Notes: generated from the sequence alone by a model not told the origin. Shown: positions 44,072-53,973, numbered from the stretch's first letter. The stretch: 64,000 nucleotides of DNA from Paenibacillus ginsengarvi (GCF_003626695.1 NZ_RBAH01000037.1:1-64000); one strand, 5' to 3'. Numbers and translations: made by a program.

Positions 44072-45151
44072 TCAAATTTTCGCCTTCTCAAGCGGAATCG
44101 TCCAGTTGGCCGCTTCGATCCAATCGTTCTTCGCAAACTCCCGGCCGCGTACGACAACCCGGTCTTCGTACACCTGAACGTACATGCCCTGCGACTTTTC
44201 CACGCCGCTTTGCGTATTGCGTGTGCGCCCTACGGAGGCGTTCGTGAACCAGTGGAACGTCTCCTTGCTGTAGTGGGACGTACCGTTGTCGAAGTCCTGA
44301 TGCGTATGGCCGGAGATGACGAATACGTTTTTGTATGGCTTCAATATATTGCGGAATTCTTTGGCCCGCACAAGTCGATGGCTCCCGCCATCCTCGCCCT
44401 GCGGCGGCAGCGGCTGGTGAATGAGCACGAAGATCGGCTTCCCGTCCGTCGTCTCCTTCAGCTTCACCTTCAGCCATTCGAGCTGCTCGTCGGAATACCA
44501 GGCGCCCTCGCCCACCTCCGGCTTCTCCTGGCTGTACGCCTCCTGGGAGACGAGAATGACATGGTAACCGTTCAGCCAGACGTCGCTATATACGTTCGGA
44601 ATCTGAAACGTCTTCATAAACCGGGCGCGGGAGCCCGCGTCGGTTTTGCCGTTCGGAAACGTGTCGCGGCTGAAGCCGCCGTTATCGTCAATCCATACAT
44701 TGTAATAATCGTGGTTGCCCATATTGGCATACACGGGCGGCAGTTTGTAGCTGGCTATAATCGACTCGAACGATTTGATTTCGCTTTCCATCCCGTAGTC
44801 GGTCAAATCGCCGCCAAGCAGCAGCGCATCAACCGGCGAGTCGAAATGGGCGATCTGGTCTAACGCGTTTTTCAGCTTTCTCGGAGTGCTCTCGTCATAA
44901 ACGGAGACATGCAGATCACTCAGCACGAAAAATGACAGTAGCGGAACTGCGGATACGATAGGCTTCTCTTCCTCGGCTTCGGCGGACGTTTGAGCGTAAG
45001 CATCGCTCGTCCCAGAAGCGCCTGATTCACCGGCCGACATATACGGCCGATCCGAGCCCAGCCGGGTCAGCAGCTGAACCATCGCGTAAAACGACGCTGC
45101 CACTATCGCAAACGCGGCCATCATCCATTTCAAAAATCCCCGTCTCGACAT
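44072..45151 (-). CDS. Tat-exported metallophosphoesterase
   Basis: The N-terminus MSRRGFLKWMMAAFAIVAAS has a twin-arginine motif (SRRGFLK) and a hydrophobic core, so the protein is probably folded in the cytoplasm and exported. The calcineurin-like motifs are complete: LSDLHVSVYDE, GGDLTDYG, GNHDYYN, LIHQPLP and SGHTHQDF. Residues of about 30-60 are a flexible linker rich in Ser, Ala and Glu. The substrate is unknown. It lies 150 nt downstream of zwf on the same strand. Confidence 0.88.
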   Translation of the reverse strand: MSRRGFLKWMMAAFAIVAASFYAMVQLLTRLGSDRPYMSAGESGASGTSDAYAQTSAEAEEEKPIVSAVPLLSFFVLSDLHVSVYDESTPRKLKNALDQIAHFDSPVDALLLGGDLTDYGMESEIKSFESIIASYKLPPVYANMGNHDYYNVWIDDNGGFSRDTFPNGKTDAGSRARFMKTFQIPNVYSDVWLNGYHVILVSQEAYSQEKPEVGEGAWYSDEQLEWLKVKLKETTDGKPIFVLIHQPLPPQGEDGGSHRLVRAKEFRNILKPYKNVFVISGHTHQDFDNGTSHYSKETFHWFTNASVGRTRNTQSGVEKSQGMYVQVYEDRVVVRGREFAKNDWIEAANWTIPLEKAKI

Positions 45152-45301
45152 AGGCTCACACTCTCATTAGATAGGATCTCAGCATCTGAAGGCCCACGCG
45201 GGTCGGGGGACGGATGCCGCCCCCGGGTCCGGAATCTCGTTCATAGCTCCCGGCCTCTTCCCTAAAGGATACGCGCGGAAGCGGTAAGCGGTTCGGCCCG
45301 C

Positions 45302-46861
45302 TTACTTCGATGTTACCGGCGTCGCCCAGACGACTTCGCCTTCAAGCTGGCCGTTGACCGGCCACCATTTGAAGCCGTCCTCGGCAAGCAGCTGCTGAGC
45401 CGCATCCGGTCCCCACGTACCCGCCGGATACCGGTGCAGCTCCGAGCTGTGATCGCGCCATGCCGACTCGATTCGGTCGACGAACCTCCAGGCCAGCGCC
45501 ACCTCGTCCCATCTCGTAAAGTAGGTGGAGTCGCCGCGCGCCGCATCGTACAGCAGCCGCTCGTACGCCTCCGGCGTATTGATGCCCACCTCGCAGCTTT
45601 GGCAAAAATCCATCGCGATCGGCACGATCCCCCACTGGGAGCCCGGCTGCTTCGCATTCATTTTCAAATAGATGCCTTCCGTCGGATTGACGCGGAACAC
45701 GAGCAGATTCGGCTCCAGCTTCGTCTTGCGGGAAAAATAAACGTTGTCCGGCATATTTTTGAACTCGACGACGACTTCGGTCGTTTTGACCGGCAACCGT
45801 TTGCCGGTGCGAATATAAAACGGAACGCCCGCCCAGCGGAAGTTATCGACGAATACTTTGGCCGCGAAATACGTCTCCGTTGCGGAATCGTCAGGAACGC
45901 CCTCCTCGTCCCGGTATCCCGGAACGGGCTTGCCCTTCATCTCGCCGGTGTCGTATTGGCCGCGCACGACATGACGGGCCACCTCCTCCGGACTGTGAAA
46001 CACGCGGAGCGAACGGAGCACCTTTACCTTCTCGTCGCGGATGTCCTCCGGCTCCATCCGGCTCGGAGGCTCCATCGCCATCATCGTAATCATTTGCAGC
46101 ATATGGTTTTGCCCCATATCCCGCAGCGCTCCCGCGTGGTCGTAGTAACCTCCGCGCTCCTCGACGCCGACCGTCTCGCTGAGCGTAATCTGGATATTGG
46201 CGATATATTTGTTGTTCCAGAGCGGCTCGAAGAAGGCGTTCGCGAACCGGACAACTTCGATGTTCTGCACCATTTCCTTGCCGAGGTAATGGTCGATCCG
46301 GTACACTTCCTCTTCCTGAAACACTTGCCTGATTTGCTCGTTCAGCTTCTCCGCCGACGGCAGGTCGTAGCCGAACGGCTTCTCGATGACGAGCCGGCGC
46401 CAGCCCTCGGTCTCCAGCAGCCCGCCATCCCGCAGATTATAGCTGACGCTGCCGAACAGCTCCGGTGCAAGCGCCAAATAAAACAAGCGATTGCCGCCGA
46501 TATCGAATTTGGCGTCGAGCTGCTCGGCGACCGTTTTAAGCTGCTGGAACTGCTCCAGCTTGTTAATATCAAGCGACATATAATGGAAATGTTCGGCGAA
46601 CTGTTCCCAGTTATGATCCTTTTCGGACTTGTAGCGGGCGAACTCTTCAATAGAATGCTTGACGTCGTCGCGGAACTGCTCGTTCGTCCGCGGACGGCGT
46701 GCGAGACCGATGACGGCAAACCGCTCGGACAGCTTGCCTTCCCTAAACAGACTGTAAATGGCCGGAAACAGCTTTCTGCGGGCCAAATCGCCCGTTGCGC
46801 CGAAGATGAAAAAAAGCGTGCGATCCGCTCCGAAATCTGGAAGTTCCGCTGTATGTGTCAT
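45302..46861 (-). CDS. zwf: Glucose-6-phosphate 1-dehydrogenase
   Basis: The first enzyme of the oxidative pentose phosphate path, it makes NADPH and 6-phosphogluconolactone. The cofactor motif FGATGDLARRKLFPAIY is near residues 18-34, and the active-site sequence is RIDHYLGKEMVQNI. The length of 519 residues is typical. GAAAGAATGATGAAGC precedes the ATG. No gnd or pgl gene is adjacent. Confidence 0.96.
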   Translation of the reverse strand: MTHTAELPDFGADRTLFFIFGATGDLARRKLFPAIYSLFREGKLSERFAVIGLARRPRTNEQFRDDVKHSIEEFARYKSEKDHNWEQFAEHFHYMSLDINKLEQFQQLKTVAEQLDAKFDIGGNRLFYLALAPELFGSVSYNLRDGGLLETEGWRRLVIEKPFGYDLPSAEKLNEQIRQVFQEEEVYRIDHYLGKEMVQNIEVVRFANAFFEPLWNNKYIANIQITLSETVGVEERGGYYDHAGALRDMGQNHMLQMITMMAMEPPSRMEPEDIRDEKVKVLRSLRVFHSPEEVARHVVRGQYDTGEMKGKPVPGYRDEEGVPDDSATETYFAAKVFVDNFRWAGVPFYIRTGKRLPVKTTEVVVEFKNMPDNVYFSRKTKLEPNLLVFRVNPTEGIYLKMNAKQPGSQWGIVPIAMDFCQSCEVGINTPEAYERLLYDAARGDSTYFTRWDEVALAWRFVDRIESAWRDHSSELHRYPAGTWGPDAAQQLLAEDGFKWWPVNGQLEGEVVWATPVTSK

Positions 46862-46975
46862 GCTTCATCATTCTTTCCTTAAGTATTTGCAGTCCGCCTT
46901 GCCCGGCGGAGCCTGTTAGTAGTTTAGCATATTGAAACCGGACAAGCTATGGCCGGCAATCAATTGGAATCCCTT

Positions 46976-47734
46976 TCAGGGCTCGGAAATCATGAGGGGA
47001 GTCGCTATCGTCAGCCTGTACGTGCCATAGACGGAGTCGCGGTGGAACGCCGCCTGCAGATTGATTGTCCCTGCCGCGCTGCGAATGCCCGGCTCCAGCA
47101 GCTTGCTGTTATACGAAATAATTTCGCTGGAGGAATCTTTGTAGGAGTCGACCGGCTCCGCCTTGAAGCTGGCGGCCACTTTCCCCTTCAGCGCCTTCAT
47201 CGCCTCATCCGACCAAGCTCCCGCTCCTCCGCGGAGCGTAATCATCCACTTCCCCTGTATGCCCAGCTTCTCGAGCCGCGCCGACGACTCCGTCGTCCAT
47301 GCCAACAGCTTAATCTTCTCCGTACCGGCCGGGGCATCCAGACGGACGATCAGATTCGTCGAGCCGTCGGCCCAGCCGGACAATGCCACCTCGAGCTTCC
47401 CCCAACCTTCGGGCTGCGTTGGCCCAGACGAGCTGTACACCCGGTGCCCATTTGCATCGCGAACCGGCTTCGACGGAGACAGGCCGAAGCCTACCGCCAC
47501 TTCATTACCGAGCGCGGCAAACGAATCGTCGTCGACCGCCCGACGGTATGGCCCGGAATGCTGCACCGTCGCGGAATAAGCGGCCGAATACAGCTTGTCC
47601 GCCATTTGCAGCATGGTCTCCGCATTCGATAGCGGCGTCAAGACCGCCCGATTGGCGCCCGTGTACGCCATCCAGCCGCCCAGCAGCAGCGCCCCGAGCA
47701 GCAGTACCGCCCACAATCTGTTTTGCAGGTTCAT
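46976..47734 (-). CDS. ywmB: YwmB family secreted protein
   Basis: The protein of 252 residues has an N-terminal membrane/signal segment (LWAVLLLGALLLGGWMAYTG). The mature part resembles YwmB (a TATA-box-binding-like fold), with the conserved WMITLRGG and GTINLQAAFHRDSVYGTYRLTIATPLMI near its end. The function is unknown, and homologues are common in spore formers. It lies upstream of zwf on the same strand, with 114 nt between. Confidence 0.8.
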   Translation of the reverse strand: MNLQNRLWAVLLLGALLLGGWMAYTGANRAVLTPLSNAETMLQMADKLYSAAYSATVQHSGPYRRAVDDDSFAALGNEVAVGFGLSPSKPVRDANGHRVYSSSGPTQPEGWGKLEVALSGWADGSTNLIVRLDAPAGTEKIKLLAWTTESSARLEKLGIQGKWMITLRGGAGAWSDEAMKALKGKVAASFKAEPVDSYKDSSSEIISYNSKLLEPGIRSAAGTINLQAAFHRDSVYGTYRLTIATPLMISEP

Positions 47735-47971
47735 CGCCGATTCCTCCCGCGATAGTCCCTCGATCCGTATTTCATCCAGTTACTTCCTATTTTAGCATAT
47801 TCGCACGGAGGTTGCATGGAAGCGGTCCGTATGCGCGAACACGGCCCCCAAACAGCGACCCCTAGGCACCGTCAAAAATAGGCGCAAGCTCATAGGCATG
47901 CGACCATGCGCGGAATTCCCCTGTGAATAGCCTATATAGGGAAGAAACCTATCAGGGAGGCGCTATGACGC

Positions 47972-48358
47972 ATGGAACAGATCGTTCCCATAAATGAAGA
48001 AACCTGCACTCATTTCATAGGGGTTCCGGTATGCGCCGTTCTTAACGACGGCAACAGGCACTTCGGCATTATTAGCAAAGTGCGCAAAGGCAAACTCATT
48101 CTGAATGATTCCTCCGAAGACGAGTCGTCCGGAGCCGTGAAGCGATCGAAGGGCGAGGCCACCAAAACCACCGCAGCCAAAACGAGAAAAACGCCAACTT
48201 CGCGCAAATCGAAACGGGGCTTGCAGCTTTCCGCCTTCCCTCCCGAAGCTCCCGCGGAACACTTCGAGCCGTTCGAAACTCTCGAGCCGAGGTCCCCGTT
48301 CGGCGCCAAAGTATCGGTCGATTTGGCGAACATCGCCGGGCTGTTTCCGCTGCTCTGA
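47972..48358 (+). CDS. Hypothetical protein with Sm-like N-terminus and basic linker
   Basis: The 128-residue protein is unrecognised. Residues 16-43 (VPVCAVLNDGNRHFGIISKV, then KGKLILN) have the strand pattern of a small Sm-like barrel. Residues 50-80 are Lys/Arg/Ser/Thr-rich, and the C-terminus is hydrophobic. GGGAGGCGC lies about 12 nt before the ATG. The pattern PVxxxLxDGxxHxG is shared with the protein at 9803-10117. Confidence 0.7.
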   Translation: MEQIVPINEETCTHFIGVPVCAVLNDGNRHFGIISKVRKGKLILNDSSEDESSGAVKRSKGEATKTTAAKTRKTPTSRKSKRGLQLSAFPPEAPAEHFEPFETLEPRSPFGAKVSVDLANIAGLFPLL

Positions 48359-48421
48359 CCCCATTCCCCGCAAAGTGAGATAAGCAACGAGGCGTATGCC
48401 GGCGGAGCGGCCAGTAGCGCC

Positions 48422-48472
48422 AAAAAGCTTCCGATCCACTCTCTCTCTCCAGTGGCGGAAGCTTCTTTTTTC
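48422..48472. terminator. Strong bidirectional terminator
   Basis: AAGCTTCCGATCCACT pairs with AGTGGCGGAAGCTT, with A- and T-runs outside. It separates two convergent genes. Confidence 0.9.
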
Positions 48473-48484
48473 GAGAAAATGCGG

Positions 48485-48940
48485 TTACAGCCGTTTAGCC
48501 ATCACAATAAACGCAAACGAAGGGACGTACTCCGACTCGCCGTATCCGTTCCTTGCGTAAAATAGCCGCGCCTTGCCGTTTGCCTCGTCGACGAACAGCT
48601 TCATCTCGCGATACCCGCGCTCGCGGGCATAACGCTCCGCCTGCTTCAGAAGCGCCGTCCCCCACCCTTTGCCTTGACTGCCGGGCTCGACGGCGAGCAG
48701 ATCGAGCAGCATCGTCGTGCGGTCCGACGATCGGACCGAGACGAAGCCTACCGGCTTTGCCGCTCTTCTCGGCGCAGCGACAAAGGTGACGTCACCGTCC
48801 AGCCTTCTCCGCACGTCGGCCGGGTCCCAGCGCGTCTCCGGTCGCGTCAGAACCGTGTAGACGAATAGCTCCTGCTTCACCAAACCCAGAATCGTCCGGT
48901 CATCCCGGCGGGGATTGCGCGCCCGAATCATGGCTCTCAT
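48485..48940 (-). CDS. GNAT family N-acetyltransferase
   Basis: The 151-residue protein has the acetyl-CoA binding pattern EPGSQGKGWGTALLKQAERYAR, preceded by the strand FVSVRSSDRTTMLLDLLAV and followed by LFVDEANGKARLFYARNGY. The substrate is unknown. It is transcribed alone. Confidence 0.9.
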   Translation of the reverse strand: MRAMIRARNPRRDDRTILGLVKQELFVYTVLTRPETRWDPADVRRRLDGDVTFVAAPRRAAKPVGFVSVRSSDRTTMLLDLLAVEPGSQGKGWGTALLKQAERYARERGYREMKLFVDEANGKARLFYARNGYGESEYVPSFAFIVMAKRL

Positions 48941-49373
48941 CCTTCCGTATTCGGCTTGCCCGGACCGGGACCAACGCGTGAAGCTTCAGCGGGACGTCGA
49001 TAGGCAGGCTATACGGACAGTGTATGTGGAAGCCGGATCGATGGTGAACCGGCTAACCTTTAACGTTACAAAAGTTTAACTTCGCTAAGCATTAAAGTGA
49101 AGTGCGGCCAAGTTAGGAGCTGTCCAGGGGCATGGAAGCGGAAGTAAAAGTTCCGCTATGACTGGTGGAACGCTGTAACTCAGGCGATAACGGAAGCGGA
49201 AGTTCCGTTAAAGCCGCCTATAGGCCGAGTGGATCCGGGCAAATGAAGCCATAAAGGAAGTGAGGCTTCCTCTATGCAAGCATAATAGGCACGCAAAACG
49301 GCAATAACGGAACTGGCGGTTCCGCTGATCGGGCAATAACGGAAGAGGAAGTTCCGCTATCGCTGGCAAAACC
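48941..49373. repeat. Intergenic region with about five hairpin-forming repeats
   Basis: No gene is present in this 430-nt gap. Five related units of about 25 nt lie at 49134-49159, 49187-49210, 49251-49275, 49303-49328 and 49336-49360. The model is ATAACGGAA, a loop of 6-8 nt and TTCCGCTAT, so each unit can form a hairpin (CGGAA / TTCCG). U3 and U4 are more degenerate. Confidence 0.75.
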
Positions 49374-49466
49374 TTATTTCTTCCACCACTTCTTGCTCAT
49401 CATCCACGAGAAAGCCACTGTTGCCACCAAGAAAACTACAAGCACGATCCATTGCGTACTGCTCAT
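49374..49466 (-). CDS. 30-residue single-pass membrane peptide
   Basis: The peptide starts MSSTQWIVLVVFLVATVAF and ends in a strongly basic, Trp-rich tail (SKKWWKK). It has one membrane segment. A GGTGGGGGAAACGGATC leader gives a plausible ribosome binding site. No family is recognised. The 250 nt upstream (49467-49716) hold no further gene that I can support. Confidence 0.6.
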   Translation of the reverse strand: MSSTQWIVLVVFLVATVAFSWMMSKKWWKK

Positions 49467-49716
49467 GATCCGTTTCCCCCACCTGTATTCGGCGGTACCC
49501 CGCCTTGCTATCGTTATTGTACCGGGAACGAGGGCAAGCGTCAAAGCAGCGCAAATCGGCTCAGGAGGGGACGAAACAACGAATAAAGGAGCCGCCCTCG
49601 GCGACTCCGTACAGATCCAATTCTATAATTACTATGTTCTCGTCCGGCAAACTTCACCGCCGTAACCATACTCGCGTACTCGCGTGAAATTCCGGCCCGG
49701 CGCAAGCCCCTCAGCC

Positions 49717-50766
49717 TTAATGAGGCCGCAAAAAGATCTTGCCTGCATCGACGCGTCCTGCGACCAATTCCGCAAAAGCGTCCGCTCCCGCCTCAAGCGG
49801 GCGCACCTCCGTCCAGCCCTGCTCGGTAATCCGCCCTTCCGCGAGCAGCCGGACCGCATCATGAAAATCTTGCGCGGAGTAACAAAACGAGCCGAGCACC
49901 TCGATCTCGCTGCGGATCAAATGATTGATCGGCAGCACCGTATCGTCGATGCCGAGGCCGATATTCATCACCGTGCCTCCCGGCCGCACGAGCCGCATCG
50001 CCGCTTCCCGCGTCGGCTGAAATCCGGCGGCGTCGATCACCGCATCGAGCCCGCCCTCGCCGAAGACCGCCCGCACCCGCGAACCGAGGTCCTCCTCGCG
50101 CGGATTCGCCGTCTCGAAGCCGCCGAGTGCCTCCGCTGCCGCGAGCCGCTCCGCGTTCGTGTCGGCGATCAGCACGCGCGAGGCGCCGAGCAGCTTCGCC
50201 GCAAGCGCGCACAGCAGGCCGATGCCGCCGGCGCCGAAGACGAGCGCACCCGCGAACGGGTGCCGCTCGAGCGCCCGGCGCGTCGCCCGCAACGAGCAGG
50301 CGAGCGGCTCCGCCAGCGCCGCGCGAAACGGGCTCATGCCGGCATCCACCGGCACAACGGCGGATCGGGGAACGGCCACGAGTTCCCCGAAAGCGCCCGG
50401 CCGGTGGACGCCGACGAGCGTCCGTTTCGCGCATAGCTGCGGGAGCCCGCGGCGGCAGGAAGCGCAGTCGCCGCAAGCGGAGAGCGGGTTGACGACGACA
50501 CGGCTCCCCGGTGCAAGCTCCGCCTTCTGCTCTCCGCCAGTTGAACCGCCCGCCCCCTCCTCCGCTGCGACGATCCTGCCGCAAAATTCGTGCCCCATCA
50601 CAAGCGGCGGCACACGCAAGCTGTTATGCCCCAAATAACCTTCGATCTCCGAGCCGCAGATGCCGACGGCATCAACGCGAATGAGTACTTCACCCGGCTT
50701 GCATACGGGGTCGGCCAGCTCGCGCATTTCCATCTTTTCCGCCCCGGTCCATAACAACGCCTTCAT
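49717..50766 (-). CDS. Zinc-dependent medium-chain alcohol dehydrogenase
   Basis: The protein of 349 residues belongs to the threonine/sorbitol dehydrogenase group. Catalytic zinc ligands are C37 (GICGSE) and H59-E60 (GHEFCG), the structural zinc motif is CGDCASCRRGLPQLC, and the NAD site is VFGAGGIGLL. The polyol or amino alcohol substrate is unknown. It is the last gene of the cluster headed by the GntR regulator at 54238, 56 nt after the aminotransferase gene. Confidence 0.9.
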   Translation of the reverse strand: MKALLWTGAEKMEMRELADPVCKPGEVLIRVDAVGICGSEIEGYLGHNSLRVPPLVMGHEFCGRIVAAEEGAGGSTGGEQKAELAPGSRVVVNPLSACGDCASCRRGLPQLCAKRTLVGVHRPGAFGELVAVPRSAVVPVDAGMSPFRAALAEPLACSLRATRRALERHPFAGALVFGAGGIGLLCALAAKLLGASRVLIADTNAERLAAAEALGGFETANPREEDLGSRVRAVFGEGGLDAVIDAAGFQPTREAAMRLVRPGGTVMNIGLGIDDTVLPINHLIRSEIEVLGSFCYSAQDFHDAVRLLAEGRITEQGWTEVRPLEAGADAFAELVAGRVDAGKIFLRPH

Positions 50767-50822
50767 ATCGATTCCCCTTATCTTCGTCTTGCCGCGCTAT
50801 AGGTGCCGAGCTGACTTTCGCG

Positions 50823-51953
50823 CTAAGCGGGTTTTCCTGCAAGTGCCGCAAGCTGCCGAGTCAGCTTATCCACATCTGCCGAGCTGTTATAGAAGTGAAT
50901 CGAGGCGCGAATCCGCCCGTCTCCGCCCCATACATACGTTCCCTGCTGCATCAGTTCGTCCGCAAGCCGCTCGCCGTCAGGGCATACGAACGAGATGTTG
51001 CCCGCCCGCTGCTCCGGCTGCTCCGGCGTCATCGATTCATAGCCGAGCCTCCGCATCTCCTGGATCAAATAACTGCCAAGGTCCAGCACATGCCGCGAAA
51101 TGTTGTCGATGCCGATCGACAGCAGCAGATCCGTCGCCGCTTTCATTGCATAAACGGTCGGATAGCTCGGATAGCCGGCCTCGAACCGCCGCGCATCGCG
51201 GAAAAAGCGGAACTGCTCGAACCGGGTGTCGCTGAACATATCCTCCACGCTTCGCCAGCCGACATAACGGGGCTCGAACTGCTCCGTCCGCTGCGGATTG
51301 ATCGCAAGCACGCCCATCCCGTGACCCGCCATCAGCCATTTGTACGAGCTGGCCACGATAAAATCGGCCTCGTCCATACGAACCGGCACAACTCCGAGCG
51401 ATTGCGTGGCGTCGACCAGCAGCAGCGTATCCGTCTGCTGCAGCTCCCGATAAAGGTGCGAATAATCGATGCGCACCCCGGATAAATAACTGACGTGACT
51501 CGTAACGACGATACGGGTATTCGCATCAACCCGCGCTAACAAATCTTCGGCGGTAATCCGCCAGTTGCGGCTTGGCACTACTCTAACTTCAACGCCGGAC
51601 GACTTCAGATGAAGCCAAGGAAGAACGCCGGACGGAAACTCGAGATCGTGAATGACTACGTTGTCGCCGGGCTCAAACCGGAATGATGCGGCGATCATCG
51701 AGATCGCTTCGGAAGCGTTTGACATAAGCGCGATATGCTCCGGCTGTCCGCCGAGCAGCGCCGCCAGATTGAGCCGAAGCGCCTGTTCCGCTTCGCTGTT
51801 CCGCAGACGCCCCGTCGGGCCGCCCGACCGGTTATACACATAAGCGTTAACGGCATCCAGCATCCCTCGGAAAGGAGGCGATTCGGCCCCGCCATAAAAC
51901 CAGGCCCGATCTTCCATGCCGACAAAAGCGGATCGTTCGATTAAAGCTTCCAT
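50823..51953 (-). CDS. Class V aminotransferase (cysteine desulfurase-like)
   Basis: This PLP enzyme has a lysine in ASSYKWLMAGHGMGVL (near residue 204) and the preceding DATQSLGVVPVRMDEADF, which are the class V marks. The start MEALIERSAFVGMED at 51953 has AGGAGGGG before it. A longer reading to 52037 adds a non-homologous leader. It may be a Csd/isopenicillin epimerase-like enzyme; the substrate is unknown. It lies between the MBL hydrolase and the dehydrogenase. Confidence 0.88.
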   Translation of the reverse strand: MEALIERSAFVGMEDRAWFYGGAESPPFRGMLDAVNAYVYNRSGGPTGRLRNSEAEQALRLNLAALLGGQPEHIALMSNASEAISMIAASFRFEPGDNVVIHDLEFPSGVLPWLHLKSSGVEVRVVPSRNWRITAEDLLARVDANTRIVVTSHVSYLSGVRIDYSHLYRELQQTDTLLLVDATQSLGVVPVRMDEADFIVASSYKWLMAGHGMGVLAINPQRTEQFEPRYVGWRSVEDMFSDTRFEQFRFFRDARRFEAGYPSYPTVYAMKAATDLLLSIGIDNISRHVLDLGSYLIQEMRRLGYESMTPEQPEQRAGNISFVCPDGERLADELMQQGTYVWGGDGRIRASIHFYNSSADVDKLTRQLAALAGKPA

Positions 51954-51996
51954 CTTTTCGCCACCCCTCCTGTACATTCGCCGAACTTCTTCACGT

Positions 51997-52734
51997 TTAC
52001 AAATTTGGAGGAAGATCCAGCCTCCGGAAGCAATCATGCGCCCGCTCGATATGGCGATACGCTTCCTTCAGCACGGGCGCCCCGTGTCCCGCATACAGCG
52101 TATCGATGCGAAGCCCGTGCAGCTTCGCCGTTGTAGCGGCATAATCCTGAATCGAGCAATCCCACGTCGATTGCAAGACGACCCGCCCTCCAGCGAAAAT
52201 AACGTCGCCGGCAAAAATCGCCCGGCCGTCCTGCCCGTCCCACATATAGCTGACGTGCCCGCGCGCATGTCCCGGCGTATCCAGCACGGTCAGCTCCAGC
52301 TCGCCGACCCGGATGCGATCGCCCTCGGCTACCGCTCTGCCGACCGGACAGGCCGGAAAGCGGTAATCCTCGGGGTAAATGCCTGCCGCTATCGCCGCAA
52401 GCAGACTGTTCTTCTCCATGTCGCCCCGTTCCATCCACGGAGCGGCCTCGGCGGCGGCAATCAGCTCGGCGCCGTAGCGATCGTGAAAATGCTGGGCTCC
52501 CGCCGCATGGTCTCCGTGCGCGTGCGTGAGCAGCAGCTTCGTAATGCGCGACGGGTCGATCCCCGCCGCGGCGATATTCGCCTCGATCCTATCCGGCTCC
52601 ACGCCGCCGCCCGCATCAATAAGCGCACACTCGGAGCCGCCGTCCAGCAAATAAACGTTACAATCGATCGGATGCGTCATCTGCAGGCCGTGCCGGCCGC
52701 TTCCTACCATATGAACGCGAGATGATATACGCAT
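51997..52734 (-). CDS. MBL fold metallo-hydrolase
   Basis: The zinc motif is HAHGDH at residues 71-76, and later ligands are in TPGHARGHVSY and LYAGHGAPV. The length is 245 residues, normal for a glyoxalase II-like hydrolase. The start at 52734 has GGGGAGGACTTGT before it. It lies between the M20 peptidase and the aminotransferase. Confidence 0.9.
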   Translation of the reverse strand: MRISSRVHMVGSGRHGLQMTHPIDCNVYLLDGGSECALIDAGGGVEPDRIEANIAAAGIDPSRITKLLLTHAHGDHAAGAQHFHDRYGAELIAAAEAAPWMERGDMEKNSLLAAIAAGIYPEDYRFPACPVGRAVAEGDRIRVGELELTVLDTPGHARGHVSYMWDGQDGRAIFAGDVIFAGGRVVLQSTWDCSIQDYAATTAKLHGLRIDTLYAGHGAPVLKEAYRHIERAHDCFRRLDLPPNL

Positions 52735-52803
52735 ACAAGTCCTCCCCAGCAGCAACAAAATAATCGCTTCCTCCGTTCCGTGCAACCAGAAACGGCCTAC
52801 GGC

Positions 52804-53973
52804 CTATAACCGGCCAAACGTGCGGGCGAGCTGCAAATAAAACTCCGCCGCCTGCTCGACGTCCGAAACGGGAACCCATTCGTCGTTCGTATGCGCCTGA
52901 GCGATAGAGCCCGGCCCGTAAATAATAGATGGGATACGCTTGAACTCCTGAAGCTTGCTCGCATCGCAGCCGTATGTAACGCCGCGCAGCCGATTGCTGA
53001 GCCCGATCGCAGCCGCAGCCTCCCTGGCCGCCAGGACGACCGGAGTATCATGCGGCGTGTCCAGCGCCCAGTCGTGCAGCAGACGCTCTGCGGTCAGCTT
53101 CACCCGCTCGGAACCGAGTTCGCTTGTCAGCCGCTCCACGAGCTCGCGCTCGACGATTTCCGGACGCTCCCCGGGAATGAGGCGGCGGTCGATCTCAATA
53201 ACGCAGCGATCGGGCACAATATTGATCTGCGTGCCGCCGTGAATCGTGCCTACGACGATCGTCGGACTTCCGCACAGCGGATGAGCCCGGGTAGCCAGCT
53301 CCGGCTCGAGCTTCTCGTGAATAAACCGCAGCACGCGCATCATCTGCATGACGGCGCTGTCGCCTTCGTCCGGCATCGAGCTGTGGGCCGCCTTGCCGTG
53401 CGTCGTCACCGCCATCCGGACGCAGCCTTTGTTCGCCACCGTAATGCCAAGCTCGGTCGGCTCCCCGACCACGGCCCCGGCTACCGGGATGTCCAGCTCG
53501 AGGAACGCCATCAATCCCCGATACGCATGCTCCTCGTCCACCGATGCGCAGAGAAGGAGGTCGCCTCCGGCAAGCTCCGGCTCGGCCGCGCACCGCTCCA
53601 TCGCGTACAGCATGCCGGCGAGCGAGCCCTTCGTATCGCAGGCTCCGCGCCCGTAGAGCTTGCCGTCCCGGTACACCGGAACGAGCGCGTCCGGCATCGT
53701 GCCGAGCGTTACCGTGTCCATATGGGCTTCGAACAGCAGCGTTTTGTCCGGCTTGCCGACACGCAGCTCGATCAGAAGATTTTCCCTTCCGGGAAATACC
53801 GGCTGTCTCGTCACGGTCAGTCCCGCCGCTTTGCACCGCCGCTCCACGTAATCCGCCATCGCCCCTTCGCCATGCCCCGCCTTATCGAAATGCGGGTTGA
53901 CGCTCTGAATGCGGATCATATCCTCCAGCATCGCCAGCGCAGGATGCTTCTCGATCTTCTCCGGTTGCGCCAT
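52804..53973 (-). CDS. M20 family peptidase/deacylase (ArgE/DapE/ACY1 type)
   Basis: The protein of about 390 residues has the di-metal sites in FEAHMDTV, YGRGACDTKGSLAGML and VDEEHAYRGL, and the dimerisation domain (VVGTIHGGTQINIVPDRCVIEIDRRL). It would remove an acyl group or cleave a small dipeptide. AAGGAGACCAAT precedes the ATG at 53973. It is the first enzyme gene downstream of the GntR gene. The 264-nt gap between them contains the AT-rich operator site. Confidence 0.92.
   Translation of the reverse strand: MAQPEKIEKHPALAMLEDMIRIQSVNPHFDKAGHGEGAMADYVERRCKAAGLTVTRQPVFPGRENLLIELRVGKPDKTLLFEAHMDTVTLGTMPDALVPVYRDGKLYGRGACDTKGSLAGMLYAMERCAAEPELAGGDLLLCASVDEEHAYRGLMAFLELDIPVAGAVVGEPTELGITVANKGCVRMAVTTHGKAAHSSMPDEGDSAVMQMMRVLRFIHEKLEPELATRAHPLCGSPTIVVGTIHGGTQINIVPDRCVIEIDRRLIPGERPEIVERELVERLTSELGSERVKLTAERLLHDWALDTPHDTPVVLAAREAAAAIGLSNRLRGVTYGCDASKLQEFKRIPSIIYGPGSIAQAHTNDEWVPVSDVEQAAEFYLQLARTFGRL

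Noticed and set aside
47965..47997. Ten-codon frame starting ATG just upstream of the gene at 47972
   Set aside because: It is too short and overlaps the start of the larger gene. There is no sign that it is more than chance.
49134..49360. CRISPR array
   Set aside because: The units are palindromic, unequal in spacing and degenerate, with no constant spacer length and no cas genes nearby.
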